Notes: a model not told the origin generated them from the sequence alone. Counted from the first letter of the stretch, positions 36,718-45,903 are shown. The stretch is 64,000 bases of DNA from Tsuneonella aeria (GCF_009827495.1 NZ_WTZA01000001.1:310001-374000), one strand, 5' to 3'. Numbers and translations: made by a program.

Positions 36718-38778
36718 ATGCGCCCCGAAGTGCTCAACCCTCTGTTCGCCCCGGCCGATTCGCTGGACGGGGTCGGGCCGAAGGTCGCGCGGCCGCTGGA
36801 AAAGCTCGGCCTGACCCGCGTACGCGACGTGGCGTACCACCTGCCAGACCGGTTCGTGACCCGGCGGCCGGTGGAAAATCTCGGCCACGCGAGCGTCGGC
36901 GAACAGATCGTGGTGCCGCTGACGGTGAGCGAACACCGCGCGGCCCGCAGCGGCCGGGGGCCATACAACGTGATGGCGTACGATGCGCTCGGGAACGTGG
37001 TATCGCTGACCTACTTCGGGAAGGCGAGCTACACGGCGCGAAAGCAGCTGCCGGTGGGCGAGCGCCGCTGGGTGGCGGGGCGGCTGGACCAGTATGGCCA
37101 GATGCTCCAGATCGTTCACCCGGAACACGTGGCCGAGGACAGCAGCGGTCTGCTGGGAACGCTGAACGAGCCGGTCTATGCCCTGTCGGAAGGCTTCACC
37201 CAGCCCAAGGTCGCGGGCCTGGTCGCGCAGGCGCTGGCGCGGCTTCCCGATCTCCCCGAATGGATCGAACCTTCCCAGCTCGCCTCCGCGGGGTGGCCGG
37301 CGTGGGCGGAGGCCCTGCCGCTCGCGCACCGCGGCGCGCATCAGGCAGCGCGCGACCGGTTGGCCTATGACGAACTGTTCGCCAACAGCCTGGCGCTCAT
37401 GCTGGTCCGCGCGGACAATCGCCGCCGGCGCGGACAGGCGCTGCAAGGCGACAGATCACTCCGGGCGAAACTCGCGCTGCCGTTTCCACTGACCGGAGCG
37501 CAGCGCCGCTCGATCGACGAGATCGCAGGCGACCTTGCCCAGGGTGTCCCGATGCTCCGGCTGCTGCAGGGCGATGTGGGATCGGGCAAGACTGTCGTGG
37601 CGCTGGAAGCCATGCTGATCGCGGTGGAGGCGGGGGCGCAGGCGGCGCTCCTCGCGCCCACGGAGATACTGGCGCGCCAGCATTTCGAGACACTGCGCCG
37701 CATGCTGGCGCCGACCGGGGTCGAGATCGCCCTGCTCACCGGCCGCGACAAGGGGCGTGCCCGCGAATCGATCCTGATGGGGCTGCAGGATGGCAGCATT
37801 CCGATCGTCGTCGGCACGCACGCCATCTTCCAGGACGCGGTCGCCTATCGCAACCTCGGCCTGGTGGTGATCGACGAGCAGCACCGGTTCGGCGTGTCCC
37901 AGCGGCTGATGCTGGCGAGCAAGGGGCGCGTGACGCCGCATACCCTGGCCATGACCGCCACCCCGATCCCCCGCACTCTGACCCTGGCCCAGTACGGCGA
38001 GATGGATGTCAGCCGCCTCGACGAGATGCCGCCGGGCCGTCAGGCGATCGACACGGTCGTCATCGCGGCTGAGCGATTGCCCGAGGTGGTGGAACGTCTG
38101 GCGGCCCAGATGGAAGCAGGCGCGCAGGCGTACTGGGTGTGCCCGATGGTCCGCGAACTGGAGACGGAGGACATCGCCGCGGCCGAGGCGCGTTACGCTT
38201 CGCTGAAGGCGCGTTTCGGCGATGACATCGTGCTGGTCCACGGGCAGCTTCGCCCTGAGGAGAAAGACGCCGCGATGGAGCGGTTCGCCTCCGGGCGGGC
38301 CCGGCTTCTCGTCGCGACCACGGTGATCGAGGTGGGGGTGGACGTCCCCAACGCCACGCTGATGGTGATCGAGCAGGCCGAACGGTTCGGCCTTGCCCAG
38401 TTGCACCAGTTGCGCGGGCGCGTGGGGCGGGGCGACAAGAAGTCGGTCTGCGTGCTCCTGCGCGGCGATGCGCTGAGCGAAACTGGCAAGCAGCGCCTCG
38501 CCCTCATGCGCGAGACGCAGGACGGATTTCGCCTGGCCGAGGAGGATCTACGGCTGCGCGGCGGGGGCGAGCTGCTGGGCACCCGACAGTCGGGTGACAC
38601 GCCCTTCCGCATCGCCGATCTCGACCAGATCCAGCGCCTGCTCCCCCTGGCGCACGACGATGCGCGGCTGTTGATGGATCGTGACGGCGGGCTCTCGGGA
38701 GAAAGAGGGGCGGCGGCCCGGATCCTGCTCTATCTCTTCGAACGGGACTGGGGGGTCCAGCTCCTGCGGGGAGGGTAG
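36718..38778 (+). CDS. recG: ATP-dependent DNA helicase RecG
   Basis: 686 residues. RecG remodels stalled replication forks and Holliday junctions. The N-terminal wedge/OB region (MRPEVLNPLFAPADSLDGVGPK) is followed by Walker A GDVGSGKTVVALEAML, VIDEQHRFGVSQR, MTATPIPRTLTLAQYGEMD, VGVDVPNATLMVIEQAERFG and QLRGRVGRGDKKS. It matches RecG rather than PriA. A TonB-like gene starts with its GTG 4 bases after the stop. Confidence 0.96.
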   Translation: MRPEVLNPLFAPADSLDGVGPKVARPLEKLGLTRVRDVAYHLPDRFVTRRPVENLGHASVGEQIVVPLTVSEHRAARSGRGPYNVMAYDALGNVVSLTYFGKASYTARKQLPVGERRWVAGRLDQYGQMLQIVHPEHVAEDSSGLLGTLNEPVYALSEGFTQPKVAGLVAQALARLPDLPEWIEPSQLASAGWPAWAEALPLAHRGAHQAARDRLAYDELFANSLALMLVRADNRRRRGQALQGDRSLRAKLALPFPLTGAQRRSIDEIAGDLAQGVPMLRLLQGDVGSGKTVVALEAMLIAVEAGAQAALLAPTEILARQHFETLRRMLAPTGVEIALLTGRDKGRARESILMGLQDGSIPIVVGTHAIFQDAVAYRNLGLVVIDEQHRFGVSQRLMLASKGRVTPHTLAMTATPIPRTLTLAQYGEMDVSRLDEMPPGRQAIDTVVIAAERLPEVVERLAAQMEAGAQAYWVCPMVRELETEDIAAAEARYASLKARFGDDIVLVHGQLRPEEKDAAMERFASGRARLLVATTVIEVGVDVPNATLMVIEQAERFGLAQLHQLRGRVGRGDKKSVCVLLRGDALSETGKQRLALMRETQDGFRLAEEDLRLRGGGELLGTRQSGDTPFRIADLDQIQRLLPLAHDDARLLMDRDGGLSGERGAAARILLYLFERDWGVQLLRGG

Positions 38779-38781
38779 CGG

Positions 38782-39570
38782 GTGGCGGGCAATTCAGTCG
38801 CGATCAATCCGGCCGAAATTATCCCGCGCGCAATGTACGAATGGCGGCCACCACGCATGGTATCGGCGGGGGCGGCAGCAGGCGTGACGGCGCTTGTCGT
38901 AGCCCTGCTCGTCCATGGCTTCGGAGTGGAGCATCGCGCGCAGCCTGTCCCGGCGCTGGTCTCGGTCGCCTTCAGCGAGACGCCGCCCCCGCCCAGGCCC
39001 AGGCAGCGGGCAGAGCAGCGCCGGGCCCGCAAGCCCGCGCCCAGGGACGATGCGGGCGTGCGTAACCTGCGCAATCGCGCCACCCCTGTTGTCGCGCCGC
39101 CTGTGACCCCGCTGATCGTCCCGCCGCCGATCGTCGCCGCAACCGAGGCCGATGCCGGCAGCGCTGCGCAAACCGGGGCGGCCGACCTTCCCGGGCCCGG
39201 CCGCGGGGCGGGGCTGCATGGCGATGGGCCAGGCGGCGGCGGCACGGGCGGGGACGGGGACGGGACCGGCGATGGAGAGCCCGTGCGCGGCCCGCGGCGC
39301 ATCTCCGGGCGGCTGTCGTTCGCGGACCTGCCCGATGGAGTCCTCTCCGAAGGGCAGGAAGCCGCCGTCACCGTGATCTTCGCCGTGGGGCCTGGCGGGC
39401 GCGTGAGCGGCTGCCGTGCGGACGAATCGAGCGGGATGGTCCCTCTAGACAGCCTGACCTGCCGCCTGATCGAGCAGCGCTTCCGCTATCGCCCCGCCAC
39501 CGATCGTAACGGGCGGCCGGTCGGCGCGATGGTGCGCGAAACCCACTGGTGGATCGCGCGGCCCGAATAG
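38782..39570 (+). CDS. Energy transducer TonB-like protein
   Basis: 262 residues from GTG 38782, which has GGGAGG upstream overlapping the recG stop; ATG at 38833 is a weaker alternative. A single membrane helix near residues 30–48 (SAGAAAGVTALVVALLVHG) is followed by a Pro-rich and then Gly-rich linker (about 60–180) and a C-terminal TonB-like domain (ISGRLSFADLPDGVLSEGQE... ending WIARPE). TonB couples proton motive force to outer-membrane receptors. Lacking a TonB box partner or ExbB/D nearby, it may be an accessory TonB. Confidence 0.75.
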   Translation: MAGNSVAINPAEIIPRAMYEWRPPRMVSAGAAAGVTALVVALLVHGFGVEHRAQPVPALVSVAFSETPPPPRPRQRAEQRRARKPAPRDDAGVRNLRNRATPVVAPPVTPLIVPPPIVAATEADAGSAAQTGAADLPGPGRGAGLHGDGPGGGGTGGDGDGTGDGEPVRGPRRISGRLSFADLPDGVLSEGQEAAVTVIFAVGPGGRVSGCRADESSGMVPLDSLTCRLIEQRFRYRPATDRNGRPVGAMVRETHWWIARPE

Positions 39571-39580
39571 CTGGGCGTGT

Positions 39581-39982
39581 TCAGGGTTCGGCGTAGCCGA
39601 GCACGCGCATCTCCAGCGTTCCCGTCCGCGGATCGGCCGGAAGGAAGACGCCGCCGTTGTGCTTCGAATGGGCGGGCACGTAATCGAGCGCGACCGTGCT
39701 GACCACCGGCGGCTCGCCGGCCAGCTCCAGGGACGCCTCGATCTCCACGTTCGCGGCCGTGCGCCCCGAAAGGTTGCGCGCTTCGAACTCCACGACGTAG
39801 CCGCCCCCGGTCGGGGTGACGTCGCCGGCCTCCACCACGACCACCGGCACGGCGACGCCTTCCTGGCGCGTGGCCTCCCAACCGATGAATCCCACGAGGC
39901 CCACGGTCAGCAGCAGGCCGATAGAGCCCGCCAGGATCGCGAGCGGCGGCAGGCGGTCGTGTTTTCCTTCGTCTTCTTTCAT
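39581..39982 (-). CDS. TIGR02588-type membrane-anchored protein
   Basis: 133 residues: one N-terminal membrane helix (AILAGSIGLLLTVGLVGFIGW, about 13–33) and a beta-rich periplasmic domain. It contains VVVEAGDVTPTGGGYVVEFEARNLSGRTAANVEIEASL and a DPRTGTLEMRVLGYAEP ending. The small extracytoplasmic fold resembles fibronectin-III-like domains. It begins 8 bases after the TIGR02587-type gene on the same strand; the two occur as a pair in alphaproteobacteria. No function is known. Confidence 0.82.
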   Translation of the reverse strand: MKEDEGKHDRLPPLAILAGSIGLLLTVGLVGFIGWEATRQEGVAVPVVVVEAGDVTPTGGGYVVEFEARNLSGRTAANVEIEASLELAGEPPVVSTVALDYVPAHSKHNGGVFLPADPRTGTLEMRVLGYAEP

Positions 39983-39990
39983 TGCTGCTC

Positions 39991-40839
39991 CTAGACGACG
40001 AGACGCGCGCTACCGGCGCCGAGCGCCGCGGGGAATCCCAGCACGGCGGTCATCATCGCGATGGGCCCCAGCGCCATTCCATTGGTCCACCCGAAGGTCC
40101 ACAGGACATAAAGGCTGACGAGCAACGCGATCCCGTATCCCGCCATCGTGAACACCAGGATGCCGGTCAGGCTGTTCATGCCTTCGGGCAGCTCATGCTC
40201 CCCCTTGAAATCCAGCGCATAGACGAACGCATGGAGGACCAGCAGCGAAAACACGACAAGCGCCAGGGCATGCCAGGGCGTCATCATGAATGCGATCGAC
40301 ATCATCTCTTCGGTAGGGGCGAGATTGAACGCGATGAACAGCGCGCCCACCACCATGAGGAATAGCTCCGTCGCGTAGGAGTCCTCCACGTCCAGCGCAT
40401 CCTCGCCATCGCCCTCGTCGGCGCGCGCTCCGAGCTGCCCGCGGGCGAGCGCGGCGCCGATGCTGGCCGGAACGGCCTCGATGGCGATCTTACCGAGAAT
40501 CTCGCTTGCCGGCATTCCCGACGCGATCACCCCCAGCAGGAACAGGATGAGAGCCGAGGCGACAATCCCTGTGCCGAGTGCGGTGAAGGCATCGACGACA
40601 TCTTCCAGGATTCCGCCATCGGTACTCCTGAACCCCACGATGCGGCAGAGAGGCACGAGCAGCACGAACGCCGCGAGCAGGAGTAGAAGCAGGCGCCCCC
40701 GGTCCACGTAGAAACCGAGCCACCACATCTCCATCGTCATCAGCATCGGAAGCGCGAAGATCAGCGCGCCGGCAAAGGCGCGGGCGAGGCCCTTGGCAAA
40801 GTCGCGGTTGCTGTGGGAGGCGGCGGAACGGGCGTTCAT
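39991..40839 (-). CDS. TIGR02587-type polytopic membrane protein
   Basis: 282 residues from ATG 40839; the longer open frame runs through tRNA-Pro and is not real. Hydrophobic segments give about seven membrane helices (for example ALIFALPMLMTMEMWWLGFYV, LLLLLLAAFVLLVPLC, ALGTGIVASALILFLLGVIA, ALVVFSLLVLHAFVYAL and GYGIALLVSLYVLWTFG). A conserved loop with EDALDVEDSYATELF precedes a helix with EEMMSIAFMMTP. No transporter family is recognisable. It heads the pair with the TIGR02588-type protein. Confidence 0.82.
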   Translation of the reverse strand: MNARSAASHSNRDFAKGLARAFAGALIFALPMLMTMEMWWLGFYVDRGRLLLLLLAAFVLLVPLCRIVGFRSTDGGILEDVVDAFTALGTGIVASALILFLLGVIASGMPASEILGKIAIEAVPASIGAALARGQLGARADEGDGEDALDVEDSYATELFLMVVGALFIAFNLAPTEEMMSIAFMMTPWHALALVVFSLLVLHAFVYALDFKGEHELPEGMNSLTGILVFTMAGYGIALLVSLYVLWTFGWTNGMALGPIAMMTAVLGFPAALGAGSARLVV

Positions 40840-40909
40840 GTCGCCAATAACCCGGGCGCGCCCGGTTGTTTCCAGCGGAACGTCCCGCGCCCGCAGAGGT
40901 GTGAAGAAA

Positions 40910-40986
40910 TGGTCGGGGAAAGAGGATTCGAACCTCCGGCCCCTGCCTCCCGAAGACAGTGCTCTACCAGGCTGAGCTATTCCCCG
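40910..40986 (-). tRNA. tRNA-Pro (anticodon CGG)
   Basis: 77-nt cloverleaf with encoded CCA on the minus strand. Acceptor CGGGGAA pairs with TTCCCCG. Anticodon stem CTGTC/GGCAG closes loop TTCGGGA, with CGG at 34–36, decoding CCG. The C at position 1 is typical of bacterial tRNA-Pro. Confidence 0.95.
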
Positions 40987-41098
40987 ACCGATCTTGCCCA
41001 CCGCAGCCGAAGCGCGAAGGTGGGCGAGGCAGGCGGCGGCCTATAGGGAGGGGATGGCGGGGTGGCAAGCCGGCAATTCGCGCAGTAGGGACAGGGCC

Positions 41099-42067
41099 AT
41101 GGCCAGTGCCTTTCCGCGCAGCGATTCTCCCGGCAGTTCTCCCGGCGATACCCATCCGGAACAGCAATACCTCGACCTGATGCGGCGTATCTGGGAGCAG
41201 GGGTCGGAGCGGATCGACCGCACGGGGGTGGGCACGCGTTCCGTCTTCGGCGCCACCTTGCGCTTCGACCTGGCGGGCGGGGCGATGCCGCTCATCACCA
41301 CCAAGCGGGTGTACTGGAAGACGGCGACGCGCGAATTGCTGTGGTTCCTCACCGGCGAAACGAACATCCGGCCCCTGGTGCTTCAGGGCGTCCACATCTG
41401 GGACGACTGGCCCCATGCCCGTTACGTGCGTGAGACCGGTGACGACATCGCGATCGCCGAATTCGTCGAACGTATCGCCGCGGACGAAGCGTTCGCCGGC
41501 AATTGGGGCGATCTGGGGCCGGTGTACGGCAAGCAATGGGTCGACTGGCCGACCTGGCGCTATCGCGCCGACGGTCTCTACGAGCCGGGCGAAGGCATCA
41601 ACCAGGTGGCCGCGGTGGTCGAATCGTTGCGGAACAATCCGGGCAGTCGCCGGCACATCATCGAAGGCTGGAACGTCGCGGAGCTTGACCGCATGGCCCT
41701 GCCGCCGTGCCACAAGACCTACCAGTTCCACGTCGCGGACGGGAAGCTCAACGGGTTGCTGTACCAGCGCAGCTGCGATGTCGCCCTGGGCCTGCCGTTC
41801 AACTTGTGGTCGGCCGCGCTGCTGCAGCGGATGCTGGCCCAGCAGACGGGTCTGGAACCGGGGGAGTTCGTCTGGATGGGCGGCGACGTGCACCTTTACC
41901 TGAACCATGCCGACCTCATCGAACAGCAGCTCGCCCGCGCGCCGCAAGGCGCTCCGCGGCTCGAGCTGCTGCGCCAGCCGGACAGCATTTTCGACTACGC
42001 TATCGAAGATTTCGCGGTCATCGATTACACGCCGCTTGGCCCACTCAAGGCGCCGGTGGCCGTGTGA
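41099..42067 (+). CDS. thyA: Thymidylate synthase
   Basis: 322 residues. ThyA converts dUMP to dTMP with methylene-tetrahydrofolate. The conserved RTGVGTRSVFG, TTKRVYWKTATRELLWFLTG and the active Cys204 in LPPCHKTYQFHV are present; LYQRSCDVALGLPFN follows. The start at 41099 has CAGGG upstream; earlier in-frame ATGs lie near the tRNA and lack conservation. The protein carries a short N-terminal extension of about 15 residues before QQYLDLMRRIW. A folate enzyme gene (5-FCL) is found further along. Confidence 0.95.
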   Translation: MASAFPRSDSPGSSPGDTHPEQQYLDLMRRIWEQGSERIDRTGVGTRSVFGATLRFDLAGGAMPLITTKRVYWKTATRELLWFLTGETNIRPLVLQGVHIWDDWPHARYVRETGDDIAIAEFVERIAADEAFAGNWGDLGPVYGKQWVDWPTWRYRADGLYEPGEGINQVAAVVESLRNNPGSRRHIIEGWNVAELDRMALPPCHKTYQFHVADGKLNGLLYQRSCDVALGLPFNLWSAALLQRMLAQQTGLEPGEFVWMGGDVHLYLNHADLIEQQLARAPQGAPRLELLRQPDSIFDYAIEDFAVIDYTPLGPLKAPVAV

Positions 42068-42077
42068 CGGCGCTTTC

Positions 42078-42107
42078 TTGACTCCGTGACCGGCTTTGAA
42101 ATAAAAT
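42078..42107 (+). promoter_or_regulatory. Putative promoter of the bkd operon
   Basis: TTGACT at 42078–42083 and TAAAAT at 42102–42107, 18 bases apart, five of six matches each to the sigma-70 consensus. It lies between the thyA stop and the bkdA1 start at 42150. Confidence 0.55.
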
Positions 42108-42149
42108 AACGCCGACGTAAAAGATTGCTTCTGACGCGGGAGAGCGTGA

Positions 42150-43445
42150 ATGGCGGACGAAATGTCCAGCGGACCGGGGCAGGCGGGCCACAACCGCCCT
42201 GCGCTGCAGTTCTATGTTCCCGAACCGAAATTCCGTCCCGGCGACACGGTCGATTTCTCCGACTTGCGCATCAGCCGCCCGGGTGAACAGGCGCGGCCCG
42301 ACGAAACATGTGCGCCGATCGACACGCAGGGCTTGGCCAACGATCTCATCCGCGTGCTGGGCGATGACAACGCCGCACACGGACCGTGGGACCCGAAGCT
42401 CGGCCCCGAGACCTTGCGCCAGATGCTGCGGACGATGGCCCTGACGCGCGCCTTCGATGAACGGATGTACCGCGGGCAGCGGCAGGGCAAGACCAGCTTC
42501 TACATGAAGTGCACCGGGGAAGAGGCGACCAGCGTGGCCGCCGGGATGGCGCTTGCCGCCGATGACATGGTGTTCCCCAGCTATCGCCAGCAGGGCATCC
42601 TGATCGCGCGCGGATATCCCCTGGTTGAGATGATCAACCAGATCTACTCCAACCGCGGGGACAAGCTGAAGGGGCGCCAGCTGCCCATCATGTATTCCAG
42701 CCGGGCGCACAGCTTCTTCACCATAAGCGGCAACCTGGCGACGCAGACGCCGCAGGCGGTGGGCTGGGCGATGGCCAGCGCGATGCGCAGTGACAGCCGG
42801 ATCGCCGCGACCTGGGTGGGCGAAGGGAGCACGGCGGAAGGGGACTTCCACGCCGCCTGCCTGTTCGCCGCCGTCTACAACGCGCCGGTGATCCTCAACG
42901 TCGTCAACAATCAATGGGCGATCTCCAGCTTTTCCGGTTTCGCTGGCGGGGAGCGGGCGACCTTTGCCGCGCGCGGGGTCGGCTACGGCATCGCCAGCCT
43001 GCGGGTGGACGGGAACGACGCGCTGGCGGTCTATGCGGCGGAGCAGTGGGCCGCCAATCGGGCGCGGGCCAACGGCGGCCCCACCGTGATCGAACATTTC
43101 AGCTACCGCGCCGAAGGGCACTCCACCTCCGACGATCCCAGCCAGTATCGCAGCGCGCAGGAACGCAACGAATGGCCGCTGGGCGATCCGATCACGCGGT
43201 TGAAGGACCACCTGATCCACCTCGGCGAGTGGGACGAGGATCGGCAGCAGCAGCTCGACCTCGACTGCGCGGAGCAGGTGAAGGCCGCCACCAAGGAGGC
43301 CGAGAAGAACGGCGTCCTCGGCCACGGCATGCACCACCCGTTCCACACGATGTTCGAAGACGTATTCGAGGAACTCCCCTGGCATCTGGAAGAACAGGCC
43401 GCCCAGGCTATCCGCGAAAGGAAGATCAAGTGGCCACAAGCCTGA
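42150..43445 (+). CDS. bkdA1: Branched-chain 2-oxoacid dehydrogenase E1 alpha
   Basis: 431 residues. Together with E1 beta it decarboxylates the 2-oxoacids from valine, leucine and isoleucine using thiamine diphosphate. Motifs: RPALQFYVPEPKFRPGD at the start, QGKTSFYMKCTGEEATS, RQLPIMYSSRAHSFFTISGN, ThDP site VGEGSTAEGDFHAACLFAAVYNAPVILNVVNNQWAIS, and EGHSTSDDPSQYR. These are closer to the Pseudomonas BkdA1 type than to pyruvate dehydrogenase. The SD is GGGAG at 42139. The stop overlaps the bkdA2 start by 16 bases. Confidence 0.94.
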   Translation: MADEMSSGPGQAGHNRPALQFYVPEPKFRPGDTVDFSDLRISRPGEQARPDETCAPIDTQGLANDLIRVLGDDNAAHGPWDPKLGPETLRQMLRTMALTRAFDERMYRGQRQGKTSFYMKCTGEEATSVAAGMALAADDMVFPSYRQQGILIARGYPLVEMINQIYSNRGDKLKGRQLPIMYSSRAHSFFTISGNLATQTPQAVGWAMASAMRSDSRIAATWVGEGSTAEGDFHAACLFAAVYNAPVILNVVNNQWAISSFSGFAGGERATFAARGVGYGIASLRVDGNDALAVYAAEQWAANRARANGGPTVIEHFSYRAEGHSTSDDPSQYRSAQERNEWPLGDPITRLKDHLIHLGEWDEDRQQQLDLDCAEQVKAATKEAEKNGVLGHGMHHPFHTMFEDVFEELPWHLEEQAAQAIRERKIKWPQA

Positions 43446-44494
43446 TCGACGACGCCCCCGTCGGCCTGGCCGACGCGCCGGCGCGGAACATCAACATGAT
43501 CGAGGCGATCAACGACGCGCTCGACATCATGCTCAGCCACGATCCCACGGTTGTCATCATGGGAGAGGACGTCGGCTACTTCGGCGGCGTGTTCCGCGCC
43601 ACCGCGGGCCTGCAGGAGAAGCACGGCAAGAACCGCGTGTTCGATACGCCGATTTCCGAATGCGGCATTATCGGCGCGGCGGTCGGCATGGGCGCATATG
43701 GCCTGCGCCCCGTCCCCGAAATCCAGTTTGCCGACTACATCTATCCGGGGATCGACCAGCTCATCAGCGAAGCGGCGCGGCTTCGGTACCGCTCTGCCGG
43801 CGAATATATCGCGCCTATGACGGTGCGCAGCCCCTTCGGCGGCGGCATCTTCGGGGGGCAGACTCACAGCCAGAGCCCGGAATCGCTGTTCACCCACGTC
43901 GCCGGGCTCAAGACCGTGATCCCCAGCACGCCCTACGACGCCAAGGGCCTGCTGATCGCGGCAATCGAGGATAACGATCCGGTGATCTTCTTCGAACCGA
44001 AGCGGATCTACAACGGCCCCTTCAGCGGTTACTACGACAAGCCGGTCGAACCGTGGAAGAACCACGCCGACAGCCGCGTGCCCGAAGGATACTACAGCAT
44101 CCCGCTCGGCAAGGCGCGCACCGTGCGCGAGGGCGACGCGCTGACGGTGCTGACATACGGCACGATGGTCCATGTGAGCGAGGCGGTGTGCCGCGAGAAA
44201 GGCGTCGATGCCGAAATCATCGACCTGCGCACCCTGGTTCCGCTCGACATCGCGGCGATCGAGGCTTCGGTGGAAAAGACCGGACGCTGCCTGATCGTGC
44301 ACGAGGCCACGCGCACCAGCGGCTTCGGCGCGGAGCTCAGCGCCCTCGTGACCGAACGCTGCTTCTATCACCTGGAGGCACCCGTCGAACGGGTGACCGG
44401 GTTCGACACGCCATATCCGCACAGCCTCGAATGGGCCTATTTCCCCGGCCCGGTTCGCATCGGCGAAGCAATCGATTCGATTTTGAAAGCCTGA
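43430..44494 (+). CDS. bkdA2: Branched-chain 2-oxoacid dehydrogenase E1 beta
   Basis: 354 residues from GTG 43430, overlapping bkdA1. The SD AAAGGAAG lies before it. Conserved NINMIEAINDALDIMLS, VIMGEDVGYFGGVFRATAGLQ, TPISECGIIGAAVGMGAYG, VRSPFGGGIFGGQTHSQSPE, and DLRTLVPLDIAAI are typical of the beta subunit. The open frame extends far upstream inside bkdA1 but is antisense-free shadow; only this start gives family alignment. Confidence 0.93.
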   Translation: MATSLIDDAPVGLADAPARNINMIEAINDALDIMLSHDPTVVIMGEDVGYFGGVFRATAGLQEKHGKNRVFDTPISECGIIGAAVGMGAYGLRPVPEIQFADYIYPGIDQLISEAARLRYRSAGEYIAPMTVRSPFGGGIFGGQTHSQSPESLFTHVAGLKTVIPSTPYDAKGLLIAAIEDNDPVIFFEPKRIYNGPFSGYYDKPVEPWKNHADSRVPEGYYSIPLGKARTVREGDALTVLTYGTMVHVSEAVCREKGVDAEIIDLRTLVPLDIAAIEASVEKTGRCLIVHEATRTSGFGAELSALVTERCFYHLEAPVERVTGFDTPYPHSLEWAYFPGPVRIGEAIDSILKA

Positions 44495-44498
44495 TCCG

Positions 44499-45884
44499 AT
44501 GGCCCGTTTCACATTCAAGCTCCCCGACATCGGCGAAGGCATCGCCGAGGCCGAGATCGTCGCCTTCCACGTCAAGCCGGGCGACCGGGTGGAGGAAGAC
44601 CAGCAGATTGCCGACATGATGACCGACAAGGCCACGGTTGAGATGGAAAGCCCCGTCGCGGGCACCGTCGTGGAGGTCGCAGGCGAAGTCGGCGACGTGA
44701 TCGCGATCGGCTCCATGCTGGTGGTGATCGAGACCGAGGGCGAAGTCGCCGGGGACGCGGCGCCGGCGCCCACTGCGGAGGTGGTCGAGGAACGGATCGA
44801 GGTGGAGAACCCCGACGCCTCGGATGCCGACGCGGCGATTGCGCAAGTGGCCGCCCCGGACGAGTCGGTGCCCGAGCCGGTTTCCTCTCCCGTTCGCCCC
44901 AAGCCTGTCGAAGGATTGTCCTCCTCTCCGAAGGCAGCGCCGACGAAGCAGGATGACGGTTCTGCCTCAGGGGGCATTTCGCAACCGACGAGCCCGGCAC
45001 GAACGGGAAGCGGCGCCAGGGTTCTCGCCACCCCGGCCGTGCGCCAGCGCGCGCGCGATCTTGGCATCGATCTTGCCGAAGTCCGGCCGGGCGAGGAGGG
45101 GCGCATCCGCCATGCCGACCTCGATGCCTTCATCTCCTACGGCGCGGCGAGCGGCCACGCCCCGGCAGGCAGCGCTCGCCCGGACGAGGCGATCAAGGTC
45201 ATCGGCCTGCGCCGCCGCATCGCGGAGAACATGGCCGCGGCCAAGCGCAACATCCCGCACTTCACCTACGTGGAGGAATGCGACGTCACCGAGATGGAGC
45301 GGCTGCGCGAACAGCTCAACGCGGCGCGGGGGGAACGGCCCAAGCTCACGATGCTGCCGCTGCTGATCGCCGCGATCTGTCGGACGGTGCCGGAGTTTCC
45401 CATGATCAACGCGCGGTATGACGATGACGCGGGCGTGGTGACGCGCCACGGCGCGGTGCACCTCGGCATGGCGACCCAGACCGACGGGGGCCTGATGGTG
45501 CCCGTGATCCGCGATGCGCAGGCGAAGAACCTGTGGCAGCTGGCAACGGAAATCCGCCGCCTTGCCGATGCTGCGCGCGATGGTTCGGCGAAGTCCGCCG
45601 AGTTGTCGGGATCGACGCTCACCGTCACTTCGCTCGGCCCGCTCGGCGGCGTGGCGACGACGCCCGTTATCAACCGGCCCGAGGTCGCGATCATCGGCCC
45701 CAATCGCATCGTCGAACGCCCGATGTTCGTGCCCGACGGCATGGGCGGCGAGCGGGTGGAGAAGCGCAAGCTGATGAACATCTCCATCAGCTGCGATCAC
45801 CGCGTGGTCGATGGGTGGGATGCCGCGAGCTTCATCCAGGCAATCAAGCGCCTGATCGAGACGCCGGCGCTCCTGCTGGTGTGA
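44499..45884 (+). CDS. bkdB: Dihydrolipoyl acyltransferase, E2 of the branched-chain complex
   Basis: 461 residues. One lipoyl domain (1–80, Lys in MTDKATVEMESP), a Pro/Ala linker, a subunit-binding domain (ATPAVRQRARDLGIDLAEVR) near 175–210, and the catalytic domain with DHRVVDGWDAASF (HxxxDG) near the end. It transfers acyl groups to CoA. A dihydrolipoyl dehydrogenase (E3) gene is not adjacent; the E3 must be encoded elsewhere. It starts 4 bases after bkdA2. Confidence 0.95.
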   Translation: MARFTFKLPDIGEGIAEAEIVAFHVKPGDRVEEDQQIADMMTDKATVEMESPVAGTVVEVAGEVGDVIAIGSMLVVIETEGEVAGDAAPAPTAEVVEERIEVENPDASDADAAIAQVAAPDESVPEPVSSPVRPKPVEGLSSSPKAAPTKQDDGSASGGISQPTSPARTGSGARVLATPAVRQRARDLGIDLAEVRPGEEGRIRHADLDAFISYGAASGHAPAGSARPDEAIKVIGLRRRIAENMAAAKRNIPHFTYVEECDVTEMERLREQLNAARGERPKLTMLPLLIAAICRTVPEFPMINARYDDDAGVVTRHGAVHLGMATQTDGGLMVPVIRDAQAKNLWQLATEIRRLADAARDGSAKSAELSGSTLTVTSLGPLGGVATTPVINRPEVAIIGPNRIVERPMFVPDGMGGERVEKRKLMNISISCDHRVVDGWDAASFIQAIKRLIETPALLLV

Positions 45885-45903
45885 GAGACGCACTTCAACG
45901 TCA

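Noticed and set aside
40840..41001. N-terminal extension of the TIGR02587-type protein
   Set aside because: The extra 54 codons include the tRNA-Pro gene, so they cannot be coding for this protein.
43103..45133. A 676-codon open frame opposite the bkd genes
   Set aside because: It lies antisense to well-identified E1 and E2 genes and has no family motifs or SD.
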